In this document: positions 1 to 8,445 of the stretch, piece by piece
Layout: each line of letters opens with the position of its first letter
Numbering within the stretch: position 1 is the first letter of the stretch
From: Gammaproteobacteria bacterium
Lineage (GTDB): Bacteria; Pseudomonadota; Gammaproteobacteria; Eutrophobiales; Eutrophobiaceae
NCBI GenBank assembly: GCA_026710545.1
Contig: JAPOQU010000008.1
Location: 1 to 50,715, forward strand
Reading direction: 5' to 3'
Length of the DNA: 50,715 nucleotides
Position numbers and translations under genes: made by a program
Notes under the pieces: model-generated
What the model was told of the DNA's origin: nothing
The model's database searches: none
What the model saw: the letters and a program-made list of their open reading frames with translations, nothing else

Positions 1-71
1 GAATATTCATCAGCTTTCCTCCAGGTCCAAGGGATCACGATTGCAGAAAAAAGGTATTGGGTTCAAATAAC

Positions 72-95
72 GGGGACAGATTTAAATCTGTCCCC
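72..95. repeat. 24-bp perfect palindrome, REP-like family C
   Basis: A perfect palindrome whose half is GGGGACAGATTT, lying just beyond the stop codon of the alpha/beta hydrolase. Exactly the same 24 bp occur inside hyuA at 2355-2378, and variants with the core GGGGACGGAATT or GGGGACAGG occur at 21167, 23690, 29477, 41024 and 43094. The recurrence shows a dispersed element rather than a one-off terminator, although it could also act as a hairpin for the upstream operon. There is no U-tract. Confidence 0.85.
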
Positions 96-106
96 TTTCA
101 GTCGTT

Positions 107-907
107 TCAGTCCAGGAATTGATTCACCGCGGAGTTGAGTGCGTCGAGTTGCTCCAGCGGGGGCACGTGGCCGCAGTCGGGGATCATGCAGACTTCAGCC
201 TGATTGATTGAGGCGCCGAAGATAGAGGCATAAGCCGGCGGGATTAACGCGTCATTTTCCCCCCAGATAACCAGCGCAGGGGCGCTGATCCTGTGTATGC
301 GCTTGTTTAACCCTTTGTCCGGGATCGGCCAGATCACCTTGGCGGTACAGCCCAGGGTCCAGAGGAACTGGACCAGGCCCTCGGCGGCTTCGTCTTCATC
401 ATCCGGCGGGGTCAAGGCTGCCTTGACCAGTTCGGAAGCGGTATTATGGAACAGCACCGCGGCCAGTCCTTCGGCGTCTTTTGCGGTCCAGTCGGCAACG
501 GTATAGGGCGAGTCTTTGTGCCAGAGGCCGATGGGTGCGATTAACACCAGCCTGCTTATGCGTTCCGGCTTGTGCGCAGCCAGTTCGGCGGCCAGCATGC
601 CGCCAAAGGAATGTCCTATGAGCAGGGTCGAATCGATACCGAGGCCGCTCAGTACGTCATCGTAGGCCAGTACCGCATCCCACAGGTCTTCGACATGGTC
701 TATATCATTTGGCTCGCCGGGGTAGGTACCGGGGAAATAAGGCGCATAAACCGTGTATCTTTCTGCCAGCCCTTCGAGAAACGGGTCCCATTGCAATCCG
801 CCGGCGGAATGTAAAAAAACCAGCGGGTCGCCTGTGCCTGCCACGTCTACCCTGACATTCAGCAGACCGCCCAGGACGGCAACGGTTTCGGTGCGAATCT
901 CTGCCAT
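107..907 (-). CDS. Alpha/beta-fold hydrolase
   Basis: A cytosolic 266-aa alpha/beta hydrolase of the esterase / C-C bond hydrolase type. The oxyanion-hole region FLHSAGG is near residue 32, the nucleophile elbow is GHSFGG, the acid lies in GENDALIPP and the catalytic histidine in DCGHVPPLE near the C-terminus, so the Ser-Asp-His triad is complete and the length is normal. It is the last gene of a minus-strand run, 12 bp after the LLM monooxygenase, and a purine-rich GCGGGGATC precedes the ATG. The context suggests hydrolysis of an ester, lactone or beta-diketone product of the preceding monooxygenase. The substrate cannot be read from the sequence. Confidence 0.9.
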   Translation of the reverse strand: MAEIRTETVAVLGGLLNVRVDVAGTGDPLVFLHSAGGLQWDPFLEGLAERYTVYAPYFPGTYPGEPNDIDHVEDLWDAVLAYDDVLSGLGIDSTLLIGHSFGGMLAAELAAHKPERISRLVLIAPIGLWHKDSPYTVADWTAKDAEGLAAVLFHNTASELVKAALTPPDDEDEAAEGLVQFLWTLGCTAKVIWPIPDKGLNKRIHRISAPALVIWGENDALIPPAYASIFGASINQAEVCMIPDCGHVPPLEQLDALNSAVNQFLD

Positions 908-919
908 GATGATCCCCGC

Positions 920-2149
920 TCAGGCCGCCTGCCGGGCAGGTTGTTTACAGTTTTCCGGCCACCAGTGGTTTTCCCAGCCCTCGTCATCCCACACGCCGCG
1001 CAGGTGGGGCAACACGTCTTTGGCAATCCGGTCGATATTTTCCATGGTCTCCTCGTGGGACATGGAACCGAAATGGGGCAACAGCATCAGGTTGCCGACC
1101 CGCAGGCGCTTGACGATGCCCAGCAATTGCTCCGTCACAGTGTCGGCGCTGCCGGTGACCAGGTACTCGTTTTCCTTGAAATCCTTGTAGCTGTTCTTCT
1201 TCAGGGTATCGAACGGCGGCAATGGCCGCTTGGTGATCAGGTAACTCAGGCTGCTGTGGGTCATGTGGCCCGGCGGCATGAACAGCGCCTCCGGGATGTG
1301 CAGCAACTTGTGGTAGAAATATTCGATGTGGCTGGCGTAGAGTTTATCCGCGGCCGCATCGCTCTCGGCAACACCTACGGGGATCAGGTAACCCAGCCGG
1401 TAAGGATTATTGTCCCGGCCCATTTCCGCGGCCCGTTTCCAGTAACCGCCGACGGTCTTGTCAGCCCCTTTGGCGCCGAAATAGGTCAGGTAGCAATAGC
1501 AGTAATCATTCTGCAGGACAAAGTCCCAGGTGCTGGGACTGGCGTTCCCCGGCACCCAGATGGGCGGATGCGGCTTTTGCACCGGCCGGGGCCAGACACT
1601 GACCATGGGCAACTGGTAGTACTTGCCGTTCCATGAGAACACATCCTCCGCCTGCCAGGCTTTCGTGATCAGCTCATGGGCTTCGCGGTAACGCCCCCGT
1701 TGCTCCATGGGCGCAAACCCGTAACTGTGGGCGAAATCACCGCCCAGGCCCACGGGAAACCCGGCAACCATCCGGCCCTCGCTGATGCAATCCAGCATGG
1801 CGTATTCTTCGGCGACGCGGATGGGCGGGTTGAGGAACACGGCCGTCTCGCCCATCTGGATAATGGCTGTATCGGTACCCCGGGTCGCCCGCGCCAGCAC
1901 CGATCCCATCATGTTGGGGTTGACCATGAACCCGTAGGCGTTCTGGTGGTGCTCGTTGGTGCAGACGCCGTCAAACCCGGACTCTGCTGCATACTGAAGC
2001 TCATCCAGCGTCCAGTTGTAATATTGCGCGGCCTTGTTGGCGTCGGCCACCTTGGGAAACGGCAGGGTGAACCAGGAAGAGGGGTATGTCTTCTCAAAAC
2101 CCTCGGGCAGGTCCCGGTACGGCATGAGGTGGAACATGGAAATTTTCAT
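920..2149 (-). CDS. LLM-class flavin-dependent oxidoreductase (bacterial luciferase-like)
   Basis: An F420/FMN-type luciferase-like monooxygenase of about 409 aa. The N-terminus MKISMFHLMPY, a TNEHHQNAYG motif, the PVGLGGDFAHSYG segment and the PPIWVPGNASPST segment (flavin phosphate region) are typical of this TIM-barrel family. The reading frame stays open upstream into the end of hyuA, but the family normally begins at MKI, so the start is placed at 2149; a Met six codons upstream (2167) is possible. No strong Shine-Dalgarno is visible for either. It lies 58 bp after hyuA and 12 bp before the hydrolase, probably in one transcript. Such enzymes hydroxylate or perform Baeyer-Villiger oxidation of aliphatic and alicyclic compounds using reduced flavin supplied by a partner reductase, which is not in the window. 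Confidence 0.88.
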   Translation of the reverse strand: MKISMFHLMPYRDLPEGFEKTYPSSWFTLPFPKVADANKAAQYYNWTLDELQYAAESGFDGVCTNEHHQNAYGFMVNPNMMGSVLARATRGTDTAIIQMGETAVFLNPPIRVAEEYAMLDCISEGRMVAGFPVGLGGDFAHSYGFAPMEQRGRYREAHELITKAWQAEDVFSWNGKYYQLPMVSVWPRPVQKPHPPIWVPGNASPSTWDFVLQNDYCYCYLTYFGAKGADKTVGGYWKRAAEMGRDNNPYRLGYLIPVGVAESDAAADKLYASHIEYFYHKLLHIPEALFMPPGHMTHSSLSYLITKRPLPPFDTLKKNSYKDFKENEYLVTGSADTVTEQLLGIVKRLRVGNLMLLPHFGSMSHEETMENIDRIAKDVLPHLRGVWDDEGWENHWWPENCKQPARQAA

Positions 2150-2207
2150 GGGACTAATTCTAGCCATGCAAGCCGGGCGATGCAATAATTTCGCAATAAA
2201 GGTTGTT

Positions 2208-4340
2208 CTAACTCCTTGGGTACACTTCCAACAGGTAAAATCCGGACGGATCGTATCGAATGGTATCTCCCGAAGGGACGAATATGGTGGTGGTTTCCTC
2301 TTCAATAATGGCCGGCCCCTGAAGAGAAAAGGAAGAGCCGGAGGAAAAGGAACCGGGGACAGATTTAAATCTGTCCCCTGTCTCGCTACGGCCTGTTTCG
2401 TTTCCGATACCCCGGTAGATGGGCGTTGCCTGGAACTCTTTCGTGTCGGGCATAATCACCTCCCGCGTGCCCTGTGCCTGTATAGTGTTCAGCGCCGCTG
2501 CCTGTTCAGGGCCGGCGCCGGTTGGCGCGGGGGTATCGATGATAATGCTGGCCCTTAAAGAAACGATTTCCGGTTCATTATCAGTTTCAGAATAAGTATA
2601 GAGTTCCTCGTGGCGCCGGTGGAAATTATTCCGAAGCTGCGCCAGTTTGGGCACATCCATGACGCCGGCAGGCGCCTGTACGTCACAATAATGAATCTGG
2701 TCCACGTACTTCATTTCAGCAGTCCGCTCAACGCGCACACGATCACCGGCTCCGACCCCCAGGGCCGTTCTTCCTTCCTCCTCCATGAGGTCAAACAGCT
2801 TATTGGCTACAGCAGGGGATAGATCGCACAGGCGCACAGGGCAGGCGCGAATGGCGTCATAGCGCAGGTTGGCGTTGGCCTCGCCCATTGCGCAAAAAGC
2901 GCCGGCGATAGTGGGGATCAACACTTTCTCCATGCCCAGTTCACGCGCCAGCTCAGCGGCAAAAGCGGGACCGGCGCCGCCACCGGCTACCAGCAGGTAA
3001 TCCCTGGGGTCGTAGCCGCGCTCGATGGAGGCGATGCGTATTCCATCTACCATGTTGCCGGCTGTAACCTCAATGATGCCCTGGGCCGCCTTGTGCAGGT
3101 CAATGCCTGCAGGCGCGGCGATGTTGTCCTGTATGACCTGTTCGGCAAGAGTCCTGTCGATCATCATCCTGCCGCCCAGCAGACCCGTATCCGGGAAATA
3201 ACCGGCCGTCACCAGTGCATCGGTCACCGTCGGTTTTGTGCCGCCCCGCATGTAACAGGCCGGACCGGGATTGGCCTCGGCGCTGTCCGGGCCGACCTGC
3301 AGTATCCCGCGCTCATCCAGACGGGCTATGCTGCCGCCTCCGGCGCCGATACTGGTCACGTTGACCATGGGCAGTCCAATCCTGATACGGGCGATATCGG
3401 CCTGGTCAACGACGTCCGGTAGACCGTTCCGGACCAGGCTCACGTCGAAACTGGTGCCGCCCATATCGATGGAGATGACGTTCTCATAACCCAGTTGACG
3501 GCCGTACCAGAGCGCCGCGACCGGGCCTCCGGCCGGGCCCGAATTGAGTACGGCGGCCGGTCGCCGCCGCACCACCTCGGGCGCGGCAACCCCGCCGTTG
3601 GACTGCATGATATACAGCCTGCCGGTAAAACCCTGCTCGACCAGCGCAGTTTCGATGCTGGAGAGATAGCGATCCAGGACCGGCCCCACATAGGCGTTGG
3701 CGGCCGTGGTGCTGGTGCGGGCGTATTCACCAACTCTCGGCAGGATATCCACCGACGCGGTCACAAAACAATCCGGCAGGCGCTGTTTCGCTTTTTCCAG
3801 TATTTTCCTTTCATGCCTGTCATTGGCAATTGACCACAAACAGGAAATAGCGACAGCTTCAACTTGTTCCTGCGCCAGCCTGTCCAGTTGTTCGTCCAGT
3901 TGCGCTTCATCCAGCGGGACGCGTACCTTGCCGCCGGCAATGATGCGTTCCCTGACACCGAGGCGGCGCTGCGCCGGCACGATCATCTCTGCGGGGGGGT
4001 AATGAAAATCCCAGCGGTGACCGTCCTCCTTGTGCCCCAGTCTGAGTTCCAGGGAATCCTCGTGGCCGGCGGTCACCAGCAGACCGGTCCTGGCGCCGTT
4101 CCGTTGGATAAGCGTATTCAAGGCAACGGTGCTGCCATGTACCAGTACCGCACACCGGCTGATAAAGTCAGGTAACTCCAGGCCGGCTTTACGGGCCAAC
4201 CCTGTTAACCCGTCAAGTAAAACAGAGACCGGGTTTGACGGGTCCGAGGGTGTTTTATAAACCAGTAACGAGTGGTCCTCCGCCAAGGCGACAAAATCAG
4301 TGAACGTGCCGCCGGCGTCAATGCCGATACGGTAGTTCAT
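2208..4340 (-). CDS. hyuA: Hydantoinase/oxoprolinase family protein, A subunit, with in-frame palindrome insertion
   Basis: A 710-aa homologue of HyuA / N-methylhydantoinase A, the ATP-binding subunit that with HyuB opens cyclic amides such as hydantoins or 5-oxoproline. The N-terminal GIDAGGTFTDFVAL phosphate-binding loop, HGSTVALNTLIQRNGA, the IDMGGTSFDVSL segment and the GAGGGSIARLDE segment are all present. Its ATG overlaps the hyuB stop by 4 bp, so the two are translationally coupled. Oddly, near the C-terminus, between PIYRGIGNE and LQGPAIIEEE, about 20 extra residues are present. They contain GDRFKSVPG, which is the translation of a 24-bp dispersed palindrome (2355-2378). The frame is kept open, so the gene is probably functional with a loop extension. 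Confidence 0.92.
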   Translation of the reverse strand: MNYRIGIDAGGTFTDFVALAEDHSLLVYKTPSDPSNPVSVLLDGLTGLARKAGLELPDFISRCAVLVHGSTVALNTLIQRNGARTGLLVTAGHEDSLELRLGHKEDGHRWDFHYPPAEMIVPAQRRLGVRERIIAGGKVRVPLDEAQLDEQLDRLAQEQVEAVAISCLWSIANDRHERKILEKAKQRLPDCFVTASVDILPRVGEYARTSTTAANAYVGPVLDRYLSSIETALVEQGFTGRLYIMQSNGGVAAPEVVRRRPAAVLNSGPAGGPVAALWYGRQLGYENVISIDMGGTSFDVSLVRNGLPDVVDQADIARIRIGLPMVNVTSIGAGGGSIARLDERGILQVGPDSAEANPGPACYMRGGTKPTVTDALVTAGYFPDTGLLGGRMMIDRTLAEQVIQDNIAAPAGIDLHKAAQGIIEVTAGNMVDGIRIASIERGYDPRDYLLVAGGGAGPAFAAELARELGMEKVLIPTIAGAFCAMGEANANLRYDAIRACPVRLCDLSPAVANKLFDLMEEEGRTALGVGAGDRVRVERTAEMKYVDQIHYCDVQAPAGVMDVPKLAQLRNNFHRRHEELYTYSETDNEPEIVSLRASIIIDTPAPTGAGPEQAAALNTIQAQGTREVIMPDTKEFQATPIYRGIGNETGRSETGDRFKSVPGSFSSGSSFSLQGPAIIEEETTTIFVPSGDTIRYDPSGFYLLEVYPRS
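2355..2378. repeat. 24-bp palindrome inserted in hyuA coding sequence
   Basis: Identical base for base to the intergenic palindrome at 72-95 (half-site GGGGACAGATTT). Here it lies inside hyuA and is translated in frame. The surrounding residues are low in complexity and absent from the expected conserved spacing before the GPAI(I/V)EE motif, supporting insertion of a REP-like element into a tolerant surface loop. Confidence 0.9.
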
Positions 4341-6100
4341 TGATCTTTTTCCTTTCTTAATGAGGCAGTACCGGCACTATCAATTTCCAGAGTCTCAGGA
4401 TGCAATTTTACCCCGTATTCCAGTTCTGCCCCTTTTAATGACACCTTGTTATTCAACACGTCATCCTGTACTGCTTCGGGCGGACGGGAAAACGGATCTC
4501 CGGCGCCACCGCCGCCGGAAGTCTGGCTGCGATAGCGTTCTCCCGGGTTTATCGTCAGCACCTGGTTGTGATCCACCTCATGCAGGGTATCAGCGCCGCG
4601 CAGGTGCCATCCCCGTGCGACCTTGGCTGCGAACAGCTCCGGGTGATAGCGGGACTCTCCGACGCAGGGCGGCGGCTGGTGGGCGCCTTCTCCCCAGGCT
4701 ATGACCGTCATTTCGTGCTCAAGGGGTTCTATTTCCGTCACCAGACCACAGCCCCCGCGCCAGCGTCCGGGCATCCCGGAATCCGTGGCCAGTTCCAGCC
4801 TGGTTACGACTATCGGAGCCAGCAGTTCCACCAGTTCGGTATCTCCAATCTGGGCGCCGCCGAGACCGGCCTGGGCGCCGATGGCGTGCCAACCGTCGGC
4901 CAGGTTGTTGACGGCGCCGGCGCCGCCAATCAGCGATGAAATCAACAGGTCGAGGTAGGGTTCTCCATTGTCCGGCCGCGTCCCGGCAATGTTGAAGGCC
5001 CAGGTATGGTTCCAGCCGGCGACGGCATGGGTCGGCTCGATCTGATTCAGGCCGGTACGAATCAGGTCACAGATTGTTTCCTGGGGGCCGCCGGTACAAT
5101 TGACGTGGGGAGCCGGTTCTTCAGCATTCAGCATGGTGCCCCTGGGACCAAAATCCACCTTGACGGGGCGATACAAGCCTTCGTTGAAGGGTGGCTGTAC
5201 CTGCGCCCACATCAACAACCCGGCATATACGCCGGATAAGGTATTGGAACGGTACGAGTTGGTAAAAAATTCCAGTTGCGGCGGTGATGCAAGAGCAATC
5301 TTCAATTCGTCTCCCGCAACAGTGATCTCCGCCTCCAGGGTCTGGTGGCCACGACCGTGCCCCGTGTCCTCCGCCATGACACTGGAATGATACACGCCAT
5401 CGGGCAAGGTTCGAATCCTGGCGCGCATGTGCGCTTCCGCGGCATCCAGCAATTGTTCCACACAGGCCTTGATCACCTCCTTGCCGTAACGCTCCAGCAG
5501 GGCTCTCAGACGTTGCTCTCCCAGCGTGATGGCCCCCAGTTGCGCGTTCATATCACCACTCTGGTATTTACGCGAACGGAAGTTGGTCAGGATCATGTTC
5601 AGAACGTCATGGCGCATCTCCCCGCGGTCAACCAACCGTATCGGCGGAACACGCAAACCTTCTGCAAATATCTCTTTCGCATCCGGGTTGTAACTGCCGG
5701 GGACCGGCCCGCCGACGTCCACCATGTGGCCCTTGCTCACCACCCAGAACACCAGTTCATCCTCGAAGAACAGCGGTTTGTACATACACATGTCCGGCAG
5801 GTGGCTGCCGTCATAGGTGGGGTCGTTGTGCAGGTAGATATCCCCGGGGTTGATTTCCCCGGCGAAAAACCGGGCTACGGCCTTGGTGGCCAGCACCATG
5901 GAGCCGAGGTGGGTCGGAATGTCTTCCCCCTGTATTACCATCCGGGTATCCCAGTCGAACAAGGCATTGGAATAGTCCCTGGCTATGGCGTAGACGCTGG
6001 AGCGCCCGGTCTTTTCCATGGTCGTGGTCATCGCCCGCTGGGTCGCCTGCAGCGCACCCTGGACCACGGAAAGTGTAATTGGATCGATCTCGGCAGGCAT
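4337..6100 (-). CDS. hyuB: Hydantoinase/oxoprolinase family protein, B subunit
   Basis: A 587-aa HyuB family member, the hydrolytic partner of HyuA. Recognisable segments are the N-terminal PITLSVVQGAL, NDPTYDGSHLPDM (metal/substrate region), VSKGHMVDVGG, and the C-terminal TSGGGGAGDPFSRP glycine-rich motif. The length matches the family. It is transcribed after the aminotransferase (17-bp gap) and overlaps hyuA by 4 bp. In context with HyuA it would cleave a cyclic imide or lactam with ATP hydrolysis. Whether the true substrate is hydantoin, 5-oxoproline or another ring is not visible from the sequence. Confidence 0.93.
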   Translation of the reverse strand: MPAEIDPITLSVVQGALQATQRAMTTTMEKTGRSSVYAIARDYSNALFDWDTRMVIQGEDIPTHLGSMVLATKAVARFFAGEINPGDIYLHNDPTYDGSHLPDMCMYKPLFFEDELVFWVVSKGHMVDVGGPVPGSYNPDAKEIFAEGLRVPPIRLVDRGEMRHDVLNMILTNFRSRKYQSGDMNAQLGAITLGEQRLRALLERYGKEVIKACVEQLLDAAEAHMRARIRTLPDGVYHSSVMAEDTGHGRGHQTLEAEITVAGDELKIALASPPQLEFFTNSYRSNTLSGVYAGLLMWAQVQPPFNEGLYRPVKVDFGPRGTMLNAEEPAPHVNCTGGPQETICDLIRTGLNQIEPTHAVAGWNHTWAFNIAGTRPDNGEPYLDLLISSLIGGAGAVNNLADGWHAIGAQAGLGGAQIGDTELVELLAPIVVTRLELATDSGMPGRWRGGCGLVTEIEPLEHEMTVIAWGEGAHQPPPCVGESRYHPELFAAKVARGWHLRGADTLHEVDHNQVLTINPGERYRSQTSGGGGAGDPFSRPPEAVQDDVLNNKVSLKGAELEYGVKLHPETLEIDSAGTASLRKEKDQ

Positions 6101-6117
6101 TGTCAGTTACCAGTAAA

Positions 6118-7401
6118 TCAGAACAAGCCGGCAGCAAGCATGTCCGACAGGCACTGGCGGTAGGCGTCCACCGCGCGCGCTACATCTGCCTCATCGTGGG
6201 CCGTAGACAACCAGCCTTTTGACGAGGAGATCAGCACCCGTTCGCGTACCAGTCGCAACAGCAGGTCGCGGCTTAAATCCATGCGGCTGCCCATGATCTG
6301 GCGATGATTGACAATGGCCTGATCGGTGAAGAAAACGTTATACACCGGCCCGATGCCGACGACCTGGGCTGAAACCCCGAGCTCGTCGACTACATCACTG
6401 ATGCCGGACCGGATCGACTCTCCGACCTGGTTCAACCGGTCGTACTGCCCCGGTTTTGCCAGTTCACGCAGGGTGGCGGCGCCGGCCGCGGCCGCCATGG
6501 GGTTGGCATAAAACGTACCGCTGAACAACACGTAGTCCGGATTTGCCCGGTTGGCGAAGACGGACAGGTCAAGCACGTCCTCGCGCCCGCATACGGCCGC
6601 GGCCGGATAACCGCCACCGATTATCTTGCCGTAGCAGGCCAGGTCCGGAATAACACCGAACGCCTCCTGGGCGCCGCCCCGGGCCAAGCGGAACCCGGTG
6701 ATCATTTCATCGAAGATAAGCAGGCAGCCGTACTTGTCCGCCAGTTCCCGCAAGCCCTGGAGAAAACCGTCCTGCGGCGGCACCACCCCCAGTATCGGCT
6801 CCAGGATTATCGCCGCGACAGTGTCGCCGTGTTGCTGCATGAGGTTGGCCGCCATGTCAAGGTCGTTGAAGTCGCTGAGCATCACGGTACGGCTTGAACC
6901 CTCCGGGATGCCGGCGCTGTTGACCGGCGCGGCAAGGGGATCATAATCGCCGGCCAGGAAACCCACCAGGGAGTAGTCATGACAACCGTGGTAGGCGCCG
7001 GCGCACTTGAGGATTTTTTCCCGTCCGGTAAACGCCCGGGCCAGGCGCAGGGCGTAATACGTGGCTTCGGCCCCGGTGGTGACGAAGCGCAGTTTTTCGG
7101 CGCAGGGCGAAGCGGCGACAATGAGTGCAGCCAGGTCCGCGATGGAAGGCGTAGGCTGGTAACAGGTGGAACACTGCTCCAGTTGTTCCCGGGCCGCTGC
7201 CATGACCGCGGGGTGGCAGTGTCCGAGGATCAACGGCCCGGAACCCATCAACAGGTCCAGGTACTCGTTGCCCTCCTCGTCGTATAATTTGCTTCCCCTG
7301 CCCCCTGCTGCCAGGAAACGCAGTTCCGGCGGGTAGGAAAGCAGCGTACCCAGTTCACCGCCCGGCAGTGAATCATCCAGAGAATTCAATAATTCCGACA
7401 C
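6118..7401 (-). CDS. Class III PLP-dependent aminotransferase, HemL-like
   Basis: A 427-aa fold-type I PLP enzyme related to glutamate-1-semialdehyde 2,1-aminomutase. The motifs LIFDEMITGFRLARGGAQ (PLP-binding Asp) and YGKIIGGGYP (Schiff-base Lys) are clear. It begins with GTG at 7401, preceded by GGAGATAATAA, a good ribosome site. It is the first gene of the aminotransferase-hyuB-hyuA-LLM-hydrolase run. A housekeeping HemL role is unlikely given the catabolic neighbours; it more likely transaminates or isomerises an amino-ketone or omega-amino acid made by the hydantoinase. The substrate is not determinable. Confidence 0.88.
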   Translation of the reverse strand: MSELLNSLDDSLPGGELGTLLSYPPELRFLAAGGRGSKLYDEEGNEYLDLLMGSGPLILGHCHPAVMAAAREQLEQCSTCYQPTPSIADLAALIVAASPCAEKLRFVTTGAEATYYALRLARAFTGREKILKCAGAYHGCHDYSLVGFLAGDYDPLAAPVNSAGIPEGSSRTVMLSDFNDLDMAANLMQQHGDTVAAIILEPILGVVPPQDGFLQGLRELADKYGCLLIFDEMITGFRLARGGAQEAFGVIPDLACYGKIIGGGYPAAAVCGREDVLDLSVFANRANPDYVLFSGTFYANPMAAAAGAATLRELAKPGQYDRLNQVGESIRSGISDVVDELGVSAQVVGIGPVYNVFFTDQAIVNHRQIMGSRMDLSRDLLLRLVRERVLISSSKGWLSTAHDEADVARAVDAYRQCLSDMLAAGLF

Positions 7402-7546
7402 TTATTATCTCCAATCTGCTCCTTGTCGGGGTAACATATCACCCTGAGAAAAGAAGGAAAAGGGGACGGGTTCAGATCTGTCCTCCTGCTTCGCGGTCAT
7501 CTTCTCTCCTGGATACATTTACAACCCGCGTGACAAGGGGAAGATA

Positions 7547-8299
7547 ATGAAAACCGATTATAACCACGCAAAAATAAAATTCGAGGCCGGTTTGCTGGAA
7601 ATCACCTTCCATACTGACGGTGGTCCACTGCTGTGGAGCGGTGCGGCACATGACGAACTGGCGGACCTGTTCGGTGAAGTCTCCCGCAACCCTGATGTCC
7701 GCGTCGTGATCATGACGGGAACAGGCGCAACGTTTTCCGGCCCTCCTGCGGAAGATTTCAGGTTCCCTGTGCTCGACCCGGAGCAATGGGAAGGCATCCG
7801 CTGGCATGGCGAACAACTGGTGGTGAACCTGTTGAATATCCAGGCGCCGGTGATAGCCTGTATTAACGGTCCTGCCCTGAGACACCCGGAGATTCCATTG
7901 TTTGCCGATATTGTGCTGGCTGTAGAAGACAGCAGCGTACAGGACGCCGGGCATTTCATTGTCAATGCCGTCCCCGGTGACGGGATGCATATTGTCTTCC
8001 CCGCGTTACTGGGAATGAACCGCGCCCGCTATTTCCTGATGACGGGACAGACCCTGAACGCGCGCGAGTGCAAGGAACTGGGACTGGTGAGTGAAATCCT
8101 GTCGCGGGATGAACTGCTGCCAAGAGCCCGTAAACTGGCTGCCGACCTTTTGACAAAAAACCCCTTGATGCTGCGCTACACGCGCAACCTGCTGGTGCAC
8201 CAGATAAAAAGTACAGTGCATGAACTGCTGGGTTACGGCCTGGCGCTGGAAGGCCTGGCTGTCGTCGATCAGGGATTGAAAACCAGACAGAACGACTGA
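7547..8299 (+). CDS. Crotonase-family beta-diketone hydrolase, 6-oxocamphor hydrolase-like
   Basis: A 250-aa crotonase-fold protein. By recalled alignment it follows Rhodococcus 6-oxocamphor hydrolase closely rather than enoyl-CoA hydratase: NGPALRHPEIPLFADIVLA, VPGDGMHIVFPALLGMNR and the C-terminal LGYGLALEGL. His35, His113, His136 and Asp145 fall at a constant 9-10 residue offset from His45, His122, His145 and Asp154 of that enzyme, which act in retro-Claisen cleavage of a cyclic beta-diketone. It therefore probably cleaves a C-C bond in a diketone without CoA. ATG 7547 follows AGGGGAAG. It is divergent from the aminotransferase operon, which carries an LLM monooxygenase, a combination resembling terpenoid ketone degradation. 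Confidence 0.85.
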   Translation: MKTDYNHAKIKFEAGLLEITFHTDGGPLLWSGAAHDELADLFGEVSRNPDVRVVIMTGTGATFSGPPAEDFRFPVLDPEQWEGIRWHGEQLVVNLLNIQAPVIACINGPALRHPEIPLFADIVLAVEDSSVQDAGHFIVNAVPGDGMHIVFPALLGMNRARYFLMTGQTLNARECKELGLVSEILSRDELLPRARKLAADLLTKNPLMLRYTRNLLVHQIKSTVHELLGYGLALEGLAVVDQGLKTRQND

Positions 8300-8445
8300 T
8301 TCCCGGTTTTTATCGACAATCTGTTCCCTGTCAGGCAACGCGCAGTATCCGTCCTGCCTCTCCCAGTTCCCCCGTTGCATAGTCCAGCCGGTACGCCGCA
8401 CGGCCCACGTGGTGGCCTGTCCCCGCGCGAGTGGGGATAAAGGCT

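Noticed and set aside
7460-7490. A further family C palindrome (GGGGACGGGTTCAGATCTGTCC)
   Set aside because: The arms are too degenerate to call; it may be a decayed copy.
8420-8437. A TCCCC/GGGGA hairpin between the crotonase and TonB receptor genes as a bidirectional terminator
   Set aside because: The stem is only 5 bp and there is no U-tract on either strand.
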